Below are positions 1-13,154 of a DNA stretch of 64,000 bases, piece after piece. The stretch comes from Lantana camara. Taxonomy: Eukaryota > Streptophyta > Magnoliopsida > Lamiales > Verbenaceae. The translations under genes and the position numbers were made by a program. Position 1 is the first letter of the stretch; every line of letters starts with the position of its first letter. The stretch covers positions 64,201,501-64,265,500 of the forward strand of contig CM074862.1 of NCBI GenBank assembly GCA_037501455.1, given 5' to 3'. Under the pieces are notes generated by a model. That model worked only from the letters and a program-made list of their open reading frames with translations, did no database searches and was not told the origin of the DNA.

Positions 1-1006
1 TCACGTTGGGCCCGAGGATAGTGGCTTGAGCCAACCGGGAAAGCAAGGGCTGACGGGTAACTCTCGCGCTATCCTCACTAGATTGGGATGACCCCTGAAT
101 CCACTAGGAGATTGGTGGAGGGAGGAGTTCCGGGCTTAGGGATTCATGTACCCTCTGCTCAACACGTCGTGGATGGTGAAGGCTAGCTACCTTTCCATCA
201 TTGGAGGGAGAAGGAGACTGGGGATAGGTCCGGCACCACGGATTGTCCTCGGGTTATTGCATGATTTCCATTCCATGAATGTGTTAGTTGATTACACTAT
301 CGCACGATTGCACGATAATTAAATTGCATGATCACCTATTGATTTTAAATCAAGCAAGCATGTTTCAAGTACATTTGGAGTACGGTTGGAGACTGCCCTC
401 ACTCGCCGGGGCCATGTATTGATTGCGTGAAAATGAACAAGTATTTAATATTGATAGTTGTATTCTCGGGTGAAGAGTACTTAATTCTTGAACTTATACG
501 TTTATCTTTTATAAATCTTTACCCGAGAATATAACTTGCATGTTATCTGCGCTAATATGTATTTAAACCCCTCACTCGGTCTTCACAGACTGACGCCTCC
601 ACCTTTCAGGCTATTGCAGGTGCACGCTAGGTGGGAGTTGAGTTGAGTTTAGTCCATGTAATCGAGTCAATCAGGGGGCATATTGTTTATTTTTGCCTTA
701 GAATTATTATTTTAATTACTTGTTGTTTATATTCGAAGATGATAATATATTTATAGTTGTGAACTAGTATACGAATTAATTGATGGATAAATAATATCCT
801 AGCATGTTTAATAGTTGCATTTGATACAGAATGAAATATTCTTCCGCTTTATTCTGTTGCATGTACGAGTCAATCCCGCCTAGCTTATCATTTTATTGCA
901 TTGTCAGCCGTCGGCTATAGGTTAATTCATGTATGGATTACCCGTTTCGTATGTGGATCGACCTATAGTGCGGGGGTGTGGCATCTCCACGTGTAGGGGT
1001 GCTACA
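1..1006 (+). mobile_element. 5' LTR of non-autonomous gypsy-type element G1 (3' part only)
   Basis: The first 1006 bases match 5941-6730 plus 8736-8951 base for base with scattered substitutions, so this is the end of the upstream LTR of an element whose downstream LTR starts at 4294. It ends in GGTGCTACA and is followed by a tRNA primer-binding site. About 1.65 kb of this LTR should lie left of the window, because the 3' LTR is about 2.65 kb once its nested insertion is removed. Confidence 0.9.
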
Positions 1007-1013
1007 TCTTAGG

Positions 1014-1025
1014 TGGTATCAGAGG
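1014..1025 (+). promoter_or_regulatory. Primer-binding site of G1 (initiator tRNA-Met type, one mismatch)
   Basis: TGGTATCAGAGG starts 8 bases after the LTR end. It matches the plant initiator tRNA-Met 3'-end complement TGGTATCAGAGC except at the last base. This fixes the element on the plus strand with its 5' LTR on the left. Confidence 0.85.
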
Positions 1026-4000
1026 CCGGTTGCAAAACCGAGGTTCTAGTGTCGTGTCGAGTCAAGTCTAGGTCGTACGACATAGGAACCTAATTGACAA
1101 TTTGGGAGTCTTGCATATTATCTAAATTTCTTGACGTACTTGAACTTACATGAATTTATTGGAATCAATTGAATTATGTGACTACTTGTATATTGCATTG
1201 ATTTATGCTATTAAGTGTCAATTGACTGATTTTGAATTGTTTGAAATCTATGTGATCCACGTGTTTTATCTCAAACATTGATGAAATACTTGTTGCATTT
1301 TATATTAAATTCTTTTTATCATCATCAATTATGTGACAACTATATGACATGAGCACGCCTTACCCACATGCATTTATTTGCAAAGTAAGTTGTGAGTTTC
1401 AGGTTGTCAAAAAGGCTATCAAACCGCGACCAATTGTTAGATGATTTCCGTTTATTACAAGACTACTTCTCTAACTTGGACGGGTAAGAAGGTGTGCCAG
1501 AAATTCATACAAGGATTTGAGAGCCATTGTCTTTTCTATTGAGTTAAAGTTCAAGCAAGGGGACCTGAAAAAGAGGAATCAAGTTTGGAGATCATTTACA
1601 AGATTCAGGAGGTTGAAATATATATATAACGAAGATGCTTAGGCCGAAAATTCTTGCAACAAGGAAGAGGTATTTTCGAGAAGTTGATGAGAAAGTGGCT
1701 TCAGAGGTTATCAACTATGATATGGTTGAATTAGAAGATATGGAGCAACAAATGGAAATAATAAAGAAAGGCGAGGTGACAATTAGGGTGAATAGTGGGA
1801 GCATAGTTAGAGATTAATTCCTTGAAAGTATTTGAATTCAAGAATTCTAATCTCGGGCTATCAAGTGACACAAGGGGTTATTAGAAAGGTCTACTCAAGG
1901 AATCAATCATTGGAGGTTCGGGAATCATTCAGAAATTATAATCGAAAAGTGTCAGGTTCAGGAAACTTTCAAATCAAACCAAGTAAAGGTCCGAATTGAA
2001 GCCGGAGAAAATTGAAAATTTAGAAGATCGTGGGAAAAATTAGAGAATGATCAAGCATTCGAGACAAGCTTGGAAGTCAATCAACAATAAATGGACAGCG
2101 GACTCAAGCCTAGTATTTCTACGGTGACAGGTTCTTTAATGCATTCATATACACGTGCATCATATATTGTATTAATTTAACTTGCCACTCATTTATATTT
2201 ATTTATATTTATTATTAGAATTATTGTTGTTGAAATTGCATGAGTGATTTGTTAAGTACCTTGTCTAAATTAGTCAAGTTTCTTTGTTATATGCATACCT
2301 TAAATTAATATAATTGTTCTAACGTGTTGCATTCTAAATTGGTTGTAAGTGTAATATGTGCATTAACATTTTAACCGGCATGCATTATTTAGTGTTTACT
2401 ATGATAGGTTCGGTTCCCTCTCCAATTCTACTTCGAATATCGTCTCAATTAAAATTATATTGAATAAAGAGATTGGAAGAAATTACGTTTGGGTATTAGT
2501 AGGAGGATTATTGGGATGTTGGAAAAAAAAATTTATAGATATCAGATCATATTGGTGGTATAGTTGGAAATTAAGGAGGGGTAGACGAGCTCAAGGAGTT
2601 AGACAATTTATTTTCTTAAGGGGGAGAGACGGTCGGGGTATAAACTAAAACCGAAAGATAAACCTCACTTGAGAGAGTTGGAATTCAAGAAAACCGATTT
2701 CTTCCAGAGTTCTCTATTAGAATCAGAATATGGATGCCGTTGAAGGGTGTGTAGTCTCGGGGTATCAGTTGACTCAGTAAATAGAAAATGATTCAACCTG
2801 GTTAATACTCGGAACCAATCCTAAGTTTTAATGGATTGACTCTGACAAGGGGTTTCTTATGAAGTTGTTACTTATACCCTCGAGATGCCTGTAACTGCGC
2901 ATCGCCCCTTTCGTTTATGTTGCCGGCGTCGCTTCCATAAATATACTAGTTACCGTGAACACGTCTAAGAAGATTAAAGCTAATTGATCGTCTCTTTCAA
3001 GATCTTTGCAGAGTTGTTGGGTATATCATTAAATTTCAGGAATCAATGAAAGATGTTTCACTAGGACCTGATTCCTTCAGTTTCTATGCAAGTGTGCTTG
3101 TGGAATTACTCTTACGAGATGGCGACCTTGTTTCTCTTCAGCCTTAAACATCCACCTTGAATGGAAATTTTCATGAAATGGACAGGGTAAACAACTTGGC
3201 TTAAAATAGTCGTGGAACCAAAGATCCTAATGGTATTAATGGTTCCGCTGTGTTATCTTATAATGGAATAGGAGCTCAACTTTCGGATTTCAAAAGAAGG
3301 AGTTAAGATCTTTGCTTCGGGAAAATGTTTTACTCTGATTACAAAGGTTGAGGAGATGGCGAAACCTGTTCTCTCTGTTGGTCGGATAAGAGCTTGCTTG
3401 GAGCACAAAGCCAGTCTTTTAAGCTTGAATGTACAATCACTCCCTAACAAGAAAACCAGGGTTATTTTCAATTCCGAAACCAGAAAGTGAACGTGAGAAT
3501 CAGTGCAAGAAGGGTTCAACCGGCAAATCTCGGATTAAAACGGGTAGGAGGATGTGGTAACTAATGATAATTTACGGATAGTGTTAGAAGCTGGCACTAG
3601 GACTGAGGTGACTATCAAGAATGTGAATTTCGAACCATAGCGGTACAAGACAAGAAGAAACCTCAACTAAAGAATCAAGTATTCCATCAAATTATTATAA
3701 TGCCAGAACTTCAATCCTCGGTGAATGGTACACTTAATCATGCATACCACGTGCACCATTATTTTATTATTATTTTTTTTTTATTATTATTATTTTGTTA
3801 TTCTTCTAAAGGATTCCTTGTTTATTGTTATTTATTTTATGTGAACAATAAATTGACGAAAGTGATACTTTCTATTTGCTCCTTACGTGGTAATGATGAA
3901 ATGATTATTTAATGGCTCACTTGAATTTATTTTGTGTGCATGAGAGACGGGGATTCTCACAGGGTTGTCAAGAGACGGGGTTCTCTTGTTATTTGCTCGA

Positions 4001-4279
4001 CAGACGGGGTTCTCTCGTTAATTGTTTTAGAGACGAGGCACACTCAATATTTTCAGCTACTTGTCAACTTGTTCTAGTGGAAGGTTAGATTTTCTTACAA
4101 GTGTTTAGGCTCCGGAAAGTTGAGGGTCGTGATTTCACGCACATTGGAGAACCTTGTGGATTGAAGACCTCTTTCAAACTAATCCCTGATGGGGAGTAGC
4201 TAACCCGCGTGGGATGAACATGTAAGAGTTAAGTAAATGCCAGAAATTCAGGACAATGAATAAGAGGACAAATTCTCTT

Positions 4280-4293
4280 AAGGGGGAGAGAAT
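4280..4293 (+). promoter_or_regulatory. Polypurine tract of G1
   Basis: AAGGGGGAGAGAAT abuts the LTR start TGTAACGCCCC, the expected plus-strand priming site for LTR retrotransposon reverse transcription. Confidence 0.9.
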
Positions 4294-5245
4294 TGTAACG
4301 CCCCAATTTCCAGACAGTCAGGTACGTTCGACACGTGTGAGTTTCGAGCATTAGGACTTTATTTTATTATTTTCATTTATTCAATTTATACGTGTTATAT
4401 TAATTCTATAAATTGTATTTTGACATGATTACTTGGAAATATATGAAATAAATGCCAACATGAGAATCATTTTTCATATTGAATTTATTTGATACATGAA
4501 TCAATTGCCTATCGTGATTTAATTGCTTGATTGCCCTAATTGATCATTTACTTAAATTAGAGGACCAAATTGTATGAAAATCTTGTGGACTAAATTGATC
4601 ATTCATGTATCTTTGTATCCTTAATTGCATGATTTATATACTTGGAGGATTTAGTTGCAAATAACATATTTCCCTTGATATATCACGGTATATGCATTCC
4701 TTCCACAAACTTCATTTCATTTCATCAAAGCATCCCCCATGATTGCTCCCACTTCACCGAGCCAATCCTCCAAGGAGGAGAAAGGAGATTTTCATCATTT
4801 CAAGTCATGATCATGGAGAAATTAGGATTTTGGAAGCATCATCATCTCCATAATTTCATCTTTCTTCTTTATCTTTCATCTCAAGGTATATATGAGCATA
4901 TATGTCATTTCTTGATACTATTTCTTGAAGCTAGGGTTAGTGTTTAAGCTAGCTAACTTGATTATTTGATGTTAGAGGCATGATTCTGGGCCTTAAACAT
5001 GAATTGGTGCATGAAATCTTGAGAATTATGAGATTATATGATGAGTCCATATATAAGCTAAAGTTAGTAATTATGATGATTGAAGCATGGGTTGTGTGTT
5101 TATATTGAGTTTTATTGTACCAAAAGCATGCATATATGTTCCTTTTCATGAATTATAGCATTAGGAGTTGAATTATGATGATTATGATAAACTTTGATTA
5201 TGGTTCAAGCATGCTCTGTTATCTCCCCTGTTTCTGCACTGTCTG

Positions 5246-5460
5246 CGTAACGGGAACGGCCCTTCCCGTTCCCTTTGTATTTGGGGAACGGCCATTCCCA
5301 TATTTTGAATTATGTGCAGGGCGGCGAGGACGGGAACGACCCTTCACGTTTTGGCTTGCAAGCCGGAATGGTTGTTCCCATCTTCGGGGAACAACTTCGG
5401 GGAGCTAGGAACGGGCCTTCCCATTTTGAACTAAGGGCCGGAACGGCCGTTCCCAGGCCT
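5246..5460 (+). repeat. Cluster of six GC-rich imperfect palindromes in the G1 LTR
   Basis: Six degenerate palindromes of the form GGGAACGGCCNTTCCC occur within 215 bp (near 5250, 5284, 5332, 5363, 5408 and 5440). Surrounding LTR sequence is AT-rich. The same number of copies occurs in the sister LTR at 42661-42899, so the arrangement is a family feature. Confidence 0.75.
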
Positions 5461-7451
5461 CTGGAGGTGCAGAAACATTCTGCATAAAAATGGAATTTTG
5501 GAGTTTAACTCCAATGATTTATTTCACCCTAAATTGTTATTATATGATTAATTACATGCCAAAACATGATATTTACATGCTACATTGTTCATTACATGAT
5601 GTCTCGTTACTTGATCACGTCGTGCGTCTGATATGTGGTAATATTCTTGAATTGTGGTCTCATGCACGTAACTTGTCCCGTTTCTTGTCCAGTTATTCTC
5701 CAGGGCGGAGATTGTTGATCATGAGCACATTCACGCATCCACGAGTCCTTGTGTCGCCTGTCAGGTGAGGTTTAATTGCTAGTTATATAGAACCCGTATA
5801 CCCCTTATGTGATCTTTCGGCCAAAGGTATTTATATCTATAATTTTATGAAATCACTTATCATTTCCAGTAAGTCATGTTCATGAAAAGCAAGCAAGCAA
5901 GCTATGTATCGTGCATGTTTTAGGCGAGTAGCATGACTGTTCACGTTGGGCCCGAGGATAGTGGCTTGAGCCAACCGGGAAAGCAAGGGCTGATGGGTAA
6001 CTCTTGCGCTATCCTCACCACATTGGGATGACCCCTGAATCCACTAGGAGATTGGTGGAGGAAGGAGTTCCGGGCTTAGGGATTCATGTACCCTCTGCTC
6101 AACACGTCGTGGATGGTGAAGGCTAGCTACCTTCCCATCATTGGAGGGAGAAGGAGACTGGGGACGGGTCCGGCACCACGGATTGCCCTCGGGTTATTGC
6201 ATGATTTCCATTAGATGAATGTGTTAGTTGATTACACTATCACACGATTGTAAGATAATTAAATTGCATGATCACATATTGATTTTAAATCAAGCAAGCA
6301 TGTTTCAAGTACATTTGGAGTACGGTTGGAGACTGCCCTCACTCGCCGGGGCCATGTATTGATTGCATGAAAATGAACAAGTATTTAATATTGATAGTTG
6401 TATTCTCGGGCGAAGAGTACTTCATTCTTGAACTTATACGTTTATCTTTTATAAATCTTTACCCGAGAATAAAACTTGCATGTTATCTGTGCTAATATGT
6501 ATTTAAACCCCTCACACGGTCTTCATAGACTGACGCCTCCACCTTTCAGGCTATTGCAGGTGCACGCTATGCGGGAATCGAGTCGAGTTCAGTCCATGTA
6601 ATCGAGTCAATCACTGTGCATATTGTTTATTATTGCCTTAGAATTATTATTTTAATTACTTGTTGTTCATATTCGAAGATGATAATGTATTGATAGTTGT
6701 GAACTAGTATACGAATTAATTGATGAATAAATAATTGTTGGAAAACACGAATCAGAAAGCAGCGGAATTTAAAAAAGTTTCCCAATAAAAGGACCTTGGA
6801 CTCGCAATCGTGTAACCAAATTCGTAAAGATAGAAAACTTACTTTTCTTTTGTTCTTTCTTGAAGCGTTTCAAGCCACCCAAGAACGCTCTTCTCGCGGC
6901 TTGATCCCCTCTCCTTTGGTAAAGCTCGAATCTTCAAACTTCTAACTTGAAGTCTCTAGAGAAAGTCCACCAACTTGATCACAATCTAACTAGTAAGGAT
7001 GCTAGTTCTCTAGTTAGTGTTTAGGCTTAACCTAGGGTTTAATTTAATCTTGGAGAAAGGAAGGTGTTCAACACATGAACCAAAAGAATTGCCAATTAGC
7101 TCTAAAGGGGAGCATGAGCTCCCCTATATATAGGAAAGGGAGAGGGGCGCCGATCCTAATCCTTGTTGGGCAAGGATTCGGTTCCTCTCTCTCCTATTAC
7201 TTGATCATCAAGTATTTTCCAACTTTGACTTTGAATTCTAATTCAAGTCAACTTTTAAGAGAGCTAAAAATATCCAAACTATTTTTGGATAATTTTATAC
7301 TTTATTTATTATAAAATAAATAACTTATTTTTATCTAATTAATTAATTCGTAATTAATTAACTAGATTATTTTCTCCAAAATAAGACTTTCTTTTTAATT
7401 CAAAATTAAACCAAAGTCGATTAAATAATTAACACATTTAATTTTTAATAC

Positions 7452-7458
<7 letters not shown>

Positions 7459-7516
<58 letters not shown>
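7459..7516. repeat. (AT)29 microsatellite inside the solo copia LTR
   Basis: An uninterrupted 58-bp AT dinucleotide run. The sister LTR at 62997-63010 has only a few repeats at the same place, so this tract expanded in this copy. Confidence 0.95.
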
Positions 7517-7518
<2 letters not shown>

Positions 7519-7590
7519 ACACGTGTGTGACACGTGTCACAGTGACACGTGTCACTCACGTGAGCCACACGTGTGATTTCACACGTGTGG
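7519..7590. promoter_or_regulatory. Cluster of six CACGTG (G-box) cores in a copia LTR
   Basis: Six CACGTG hexamers in 72 bp, most extended to ACACGTGT or TCACGTGA palindromes. CACGTG is the established G-box/ABRE core bound by plant bZIP and bHLH factors. Clusters also occur at the equivalent place in the two sister LTRs (32454-32541 and 63012-63056). A role as LTR enhancer is inferred. Confidence 0.6.
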
Positions 7591-10500
7591 AACCCTCTTG
7601 GCCCGATTAACTCGTTTAATCATTTTCAAGCCTCAACTCATGTAACCAAGTTGTTGTGTGTGACCCTCTAGGTTCTCAATTCAATTAGCAGTGACCCTAA
7701 TTAATTAATTCACTAATTAATTAATCAGTCCACAGATTAAACGACCATAGTCTAGCAACAGGTGTTTAACCCCTAGCTGAATTGGAATGTTCGGATTCGA
7801 CAGAACCTTTAAGTCATTGATTCATGTGAGATACAATCCTCCTACTTACTATCTCTCAACCAAGATCTAGGGCAAGGGAATAATCAGAACCCTAATAATC
7901 CGGTCTTAAAGCTAAGTGCATTTCATATCCATTTGATCTCAATCCAAGAAACCCTTTTCTTGATGTCTTGATCTACTGCCTTGGCCAAGGACTCCATATG
8001 GCATATGAATGACTTACACAATAAGAGATCACCTTGCAAATGCAAGTGTAGGTACTATCTTGATTCTCATTCACTTTCATGAGTCACTTGTGCAGCCCCA
8101 GCATAAGCCTTGAATCAGTTGTCTAAGGCGACACCCTTTAAAGCTTATACCTAAGACTACAGAGTTAACTCATAAAGTGACAAGGAACCTCAAGTCTAAG
8201 GATCAATTAATCACATCAATGACTCGTGAGATATTTCCTAATCTGGAAGTTTCCATTTCCTGAAATAGAAACTTCCTTTCCCATTTAGGAGTGTTCTCAC
8301 ACGGGGCACCTCAGTGAACTTACTTATTAAAGTAAGCACCCTCATGTATCACGCACGTATCAACTATACACTTTGCACCTCCATGAAACGAGGTGGTCCT
8401 TCTTAAGGGCGTGATCCCACAAGCAAGCCTTAGAGGAGTCAGGTTGACACTCCCACTGTCTGTAGGACTCATCGGCTTGGAGTATTTTACTAATCATGAC
8501 TTATGTGATATAGGGCTCGTTTCATGAACCATTTCACCTAAATGGTAGAGTCCTAAAGTCATCAGGATTAGGGGAGTTCTCATACATGCACAGCTAAAGT
8601 AAACGCATACCAAACAAGAGCATATAAAGAAGTGTTGCCTCAATTCGTTATTTCATTCAAAGATTATCTGTGATTACAATAAGGAAAAGCACAAAGCGGA
8701 TATACAATCGACTTTCTAGGGCACTATTCCTAACAATAATATCCTAGCATGTTTAATAGTTGCATTCGATACAGAATGAATTATACTTAGGCTTTATTCT
8801 GTTGCATGTACGAGCCAATCCCGCCTAGCTTATCATTTTGTTGCATTGTCACCCGTCCGCTATAGGTTAGTTCATGTACGGATTACACGTTTCGTATATG
8901 GATCGACCTATAGTGTGGGGGTGTGGCATCTCCACATGTAGGGGTGCTACACAGATCTAATCTGGACCGTCCACGTGGCTCAATCTCCGCCGTCCACGTG
9001 TCGTGCCACCTGGCGCCCAGTAAGCGCCACCTCACGCCTGTCTGCCACGTCATCATATATTTTTTTTTTTATGAAAATTTTATTTTCTCCAAAATAAAAT
9101 TCTGGGCATTTCCAACTCTTTGGAACTTGATTTATTTTCCTAAAATAAATCCCTTGGCTATTTTCAAACACTTTGAAAATTTATTTCTTTCTTTCCTTTT
9201 AATGTTTTATCTTCGGGTTTTCGATTGAGGCTTGCTGGGGGACCTGCAGGACTAATTACTTTTAGCTCTAAACGGGTTAGTATATTATCATCTCATGATA
9301 ATAATTAATTACCATTTAACAATATTTAATTCCACTAAATAAATATTGTTGCACTCTAAAATTAATTAAATTATTTATGGATTTATCGATCTAGAATAAT
9401 TTTGCATTTTACTCCTCCGTGTAGATATCCATGAAAAATAAATTAATAATACTATCATTTATTTTTCACTTCTAATCTGAAATCTTCTGATTCGCCTTAA
9501 GTTCAAATCTCGTGTACGTGAAACACATTCAACATACAACTTCAGTGACGCTTCCCACGAAGTGCTTTGGCCAAAGTTTTAATTCGAAATTTGTAAATCT
9601 ATTTCAGGAATATCTGTTAACTTTCCAGCAAAGCCACAGATTCCTTGATCAATATTTCTCCTTGGCACATTTCATGTAATCACTGAACGTACAAAGGTTT
9701 CGGTCATTCGATATCAAGACCTCACTTATGAGCAAGTTACAATGATTAACACTACATGCCTAAAGTCAAAATACTACCAGGATTAAGAGTTCAATGCTCC
9801 ATAAGATTTGTTCATTTTAGAAAGTAGTTTGAAATGAACTATCTTAGTGGTCCAGTTCGATGTTTCCAAATCTATTGAAAATCATCAATGTGTTATAACT
9901 GGAAACTCCATTTCCCTATGACGAAAGACTAATCATCTTACATAACACATTATAGTCTCGATAAGAACTTATCTTATCTTACCGACTAGAACTTTAATAA
10001 CACGTGATTTCGATATCCAATGTCCTTTCCTATGAAACAGATTTTATATAAGAATATCATCACACGTTATTAATTATGTTAATATACACATTCTATAATT
10101 TTATGAAATCACTTATCATTTCAAGCAAGTCATGTTCATGAAAAGCAAGCAAGCAAGCTATGTATCGCACATGTTTTAGGCGAGTAGCATGACCGTTCAC
10201 GTTGGGCCCGAGGATAGTGGCTTGAGCCAACCTGGAAAGCAAGGGCTGGCGGGTAACTCTCGCGCTTTCCTCATCACATTGGGATGACCCCTGAATCCAC
10301 TAGGAGATTGGTGGAAGAAGGAGTTTCGGGCTTAGGGATTCATGTACCCTCTGCTCAACACGTCGTGGATGGTGAAGGCTAGCTACGTTCCCATCATTTG
10401 AGGGAGAAGGAGCCTGGGGACGGGTCCGGCCCCACGGATTGTGCTCGGGTTATTGTTTGATTTCCATTCCATAAATATGTTAGTTGATTACACTATCGCA

Positions 10501-13027
10501 CGATTTCACGATAATTAAATTGCATGATCACCTATTGATTTTAAATCAAGCAAGCATGTTTCATGTACATTTGGAGTACGGTTGGAAACTGCCCTCACTC
10601 GCCAGGGCCATGTATTGATTGCATGAAAATGAACAAGTATTTAATATTGATAGTTGTATTCTCGGGCGAAGAGTACTTCATTCCTGAACTTATACGTTTA
10701 TCTTTTATAAATCTTTACCCGAGAATATAACTTGCATGTTATCTGCGCTAATATGTATTTAAACCCCTCACTCGGTCTTCACAGACTGACGCCTCCACCT
10801 TTCAGGCTATTGCAGGTGCACGCTAGGCGGGAGTCGAGTTGAGTTCAGTCCATGTAATCGAGTCAATCACGGTGCATATTGTTTATTGTTGCCTTAGAAT
10901 TATTATTTTAATTACTTGTTGTTCATATTCGAAGATGATAATGTATTGATAGTTGTGAACTAGTATACGAATTAATTGATGAATAAATAATAGCCTAGCA
11001 TGTTTAATAGTTGCATTTGATACAGAATGAACTATACTTCCGCTTTATTTTTGTTGCATGTACGAGTCAATCCCGCCTAGCTTATCATTTTATTGCATTG
11101 TCTGTAACACCCGAGCGCAAGGTGTCACATCCCCCGCACCGAGACTCGACCCGAATATGAAATGGACGATCCATACCCGAGCCAAATCACGGCGAACGGG
11201 GACAAACACACACTCTATGCTAGGCGGGACTAACCCTTGAACCATAAAATCAGAGTAATTACAAATACGGAAGCAATAACTATCCATTACAAAAACTATG
11301 AGTAAACAAAACCAGAAATAATCCATATACCTTATCAAATGCCGTCACGGCTCAACAAACAAGTACGCTCCAATAGCAACATTCATATACAATGATCACA
11401 AGCACAAAATGCGAGTGTAAGACCAATAAACAAAAGGGCTAGAAATGAAAACAAGACCTAAGACTCGAAATCCCGCCTAGCTCCCCTGACACCTGCACAA
11501 AACAACTGAAAGCCAAACGGGTTCAGTCCAAAAGGGATTGGTGGGTATAAAAGCAGGGCATAGTATAATATATGACTGTAATTAAACATTCACATGCAAG
11601 TTATAATCCCAAATGAGGTTTTTAAAGAATTTCCCAAGTGGGTGAATAGAAATCATCAAAAGGGATTATAGCAATTCATTAACATTAGGTCATTAATGGC
11701 CCGGCGAGTGGGCGTGCATTATCTCCAACCAACACCTCGTGTACTGCATTAACATTCATTCATTAATTCTTTTTTTCTTTTCATGCATAACATTCTTTCG
11801 TGTGCATTCAATAACATTTACACCTTCTTCCTCCGGGTTGGTGGCGGGTTTGCAAGGCCCATCCACCCATTCATTGACCAAAAGGGGAACATTACTCCCC
11901 AGATGGCACTCAGCGTCCATTCCTCGCTAACTCCTAACGAGGTCCGATTACGCCGTTCATTGGTGGGACTAGTGTGAGGGTTTCCCGTCAGCCCATGCCT
12001 CCTCGGTTCCCCACTCACACCAAGCCCCTGGGCCCCATTCGTGCATTCGGTCATTTCTCGCCAAAACATTAGGTAGGATTGATAAAATAATGCTCTATGT
12101 TGAAAACATTTACTCTTTAAAACGACTCTCTATATATATATAATTTTGGTCGAAAGCTTTCACATTGAAGGTATATATAGGGTCTTGTATCTACATAGAA
12201 GAAAAACCCACCTTAAACCGTCAAAAGAAGAAACACGAGCCTCACTGACCGGCCTCGTCTCCAACGTGCTCAAAATCTATGCAAGAGAGGTGAGGTGAGA
12301 CTCAATCTGACCAAATAAGAGGCTCGGCAATGAAATGATTATGATATGAATGTATAAGAGATGCTATAATGTAATGGACACGTTCATGTGCACTATTAAA
12401 GTCTTAAGGACATATAAACGTTCAATTCATTCATTCAATGAAGCATTCGTATTCAAATGAGTTCATATCCTTCACATTTCATGTCAAAGGAATTTAAATT
12501 ATATAATCAAGTCGTTCAATCTTTCATTCGAATTCATAATTTCAATAAAATTAATTCAAGAAATTCAAATATAATCCAAGTACAAGTTAAATCACATTTA
12601 AATTTAGAACATAAACAATTAAACACATTCAATCGCATTTACAATTAGAAATTAAACAATTAAATACATTCAATTAAATTTAGAAAATTAAATAAAACAT
12701 GAAATAGGTAACATTTAAATTCTAATAATTCAATTAAATCAAATAACAATTAATATTTAATAAATATATATAATATATTAAATATATATATACATACATA
12801 TACATATACTATAATATATATACATATATACGTAAAAAAAAACACATGCAAGCATACACACATGCATGCAAATTAACACAAAAGAAAATGCATGCAAACC
12901 ATTACATGCATGCAACTAACATTAGAATGCATGCAAACATTTGTCAACCAACTCATGCAGGAAGAAAAGGAATGAACAACAGCAGTAGCAGCAGCTCGCG
13001 TAACAGCAGAAACAGGCATAAAAAACA

Positions 13028-13154
13028 AGGTGACACCCCCGTGTCACCTTCAAGGAGCAAACCGAGACACCCCCGTGTCTCGGTACAGAAGTTCAGACCA
13101 AAAACACACCCCCGTTCCAGCTGAAAATGAAGGAAAAAGACACACCCGTGTCGC
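13028..13154. repeat. Palindrome cluster with ACACCCCCGTGT cores in the outer LTR
   Basis: Two near-perfect palindromes at 13028-13047 and 13061-13082 and two weaker ones near 13111 and 13139. They are diverged counterparts of the ACACGGGCGTGT palindromes in the related LTR at 18119-18256. The stems are conserved more than the centres. Confidence 0.7.

Larger units (their letters stand above)
1007..4293 (+). mobile_element. Internal region of G1, no recognisable gag or pol
   Basis: This 3.3-kb stretch lies between a primer-binding site and a polypurine tract. The longest reading frames are under 90 codons and none shows gag, protease, RT, RNase H or integrase motifs. A TTATT-rich low-complexity run lies near 3750-3830. 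The element therefore looks non-autonomous and would need enzymes from another gypsy element. Heavy decay of a former coding region is the alternative. Confidence 0.8.
6736..8735 (-). mobile_element. Solo LTR of a Ty1/copia element (family B), with target-site duplication
   Basis: Exactly 2000 bp, starting TGTTGGAAAA and ending CCTAACA, flanked by ATAAT at 6731-6735 and 8736-8740. The uninterrupted target is visible at 781-800, where ATAAT occurs once in the parallel LTR. Its reverse complement starts TGTTAGGAATAGTGCCC, matching the 3' LTR at 31265-33269. No internal copia sequence remains, so the element was reduced to one LTR by recombination. A TATATATA core at about 7122-7132 probably marks its promoter on the minus strand. 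Confidence 0.95.
4294..8951 (+). mobile_element. 3' LTR of G1 (~2.65 kb), split by a solo copia LTR
   Basis: It starts TGTAACGCCCC after the polypurine tract and ends GGGGTGCTACA. Removing the 2000-bp insertion and one 5-bp target copy leaves about 2653 bp. The segment from 5941 onward repeats the 5' LTR seen at 1-1006. A complete minus-strand copy of the same LTR family sits at 41216-43864. The right edge abuts a family A copia LTR at 8952, the likely insertion target. The last ~1.1 kb is the founder of the tandem array. Confidence 0.92.
5836..10091 (+). repeat. Array unit 1 (contains the solo copia LTR)
   Basis: The gypsy half is the real 3' LTR of G1 (to 8951). The copia half is 8952-10091. 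The copia half shares diagnostic variants with unit 5 (for example GAAGTGCTTTGG and AATATCTGTTAAC). The 2005-bp excess length is the solo LTR plus one TSD copy. Confidence 0.93.

Noticed and set aside
8923..9228. A 101-codon frame (HVGVLHRSNLDRPRGS...) that recurs in nearly every array unit (8923, 22658, 24910, inside 27021 and 29280)
   Set aside because: It spans the gypsy LTR/copia LTR junction, so its conservation is explained by the tandem repeat. No start context or domain, and frame lengths vary with the T-run in the middle.
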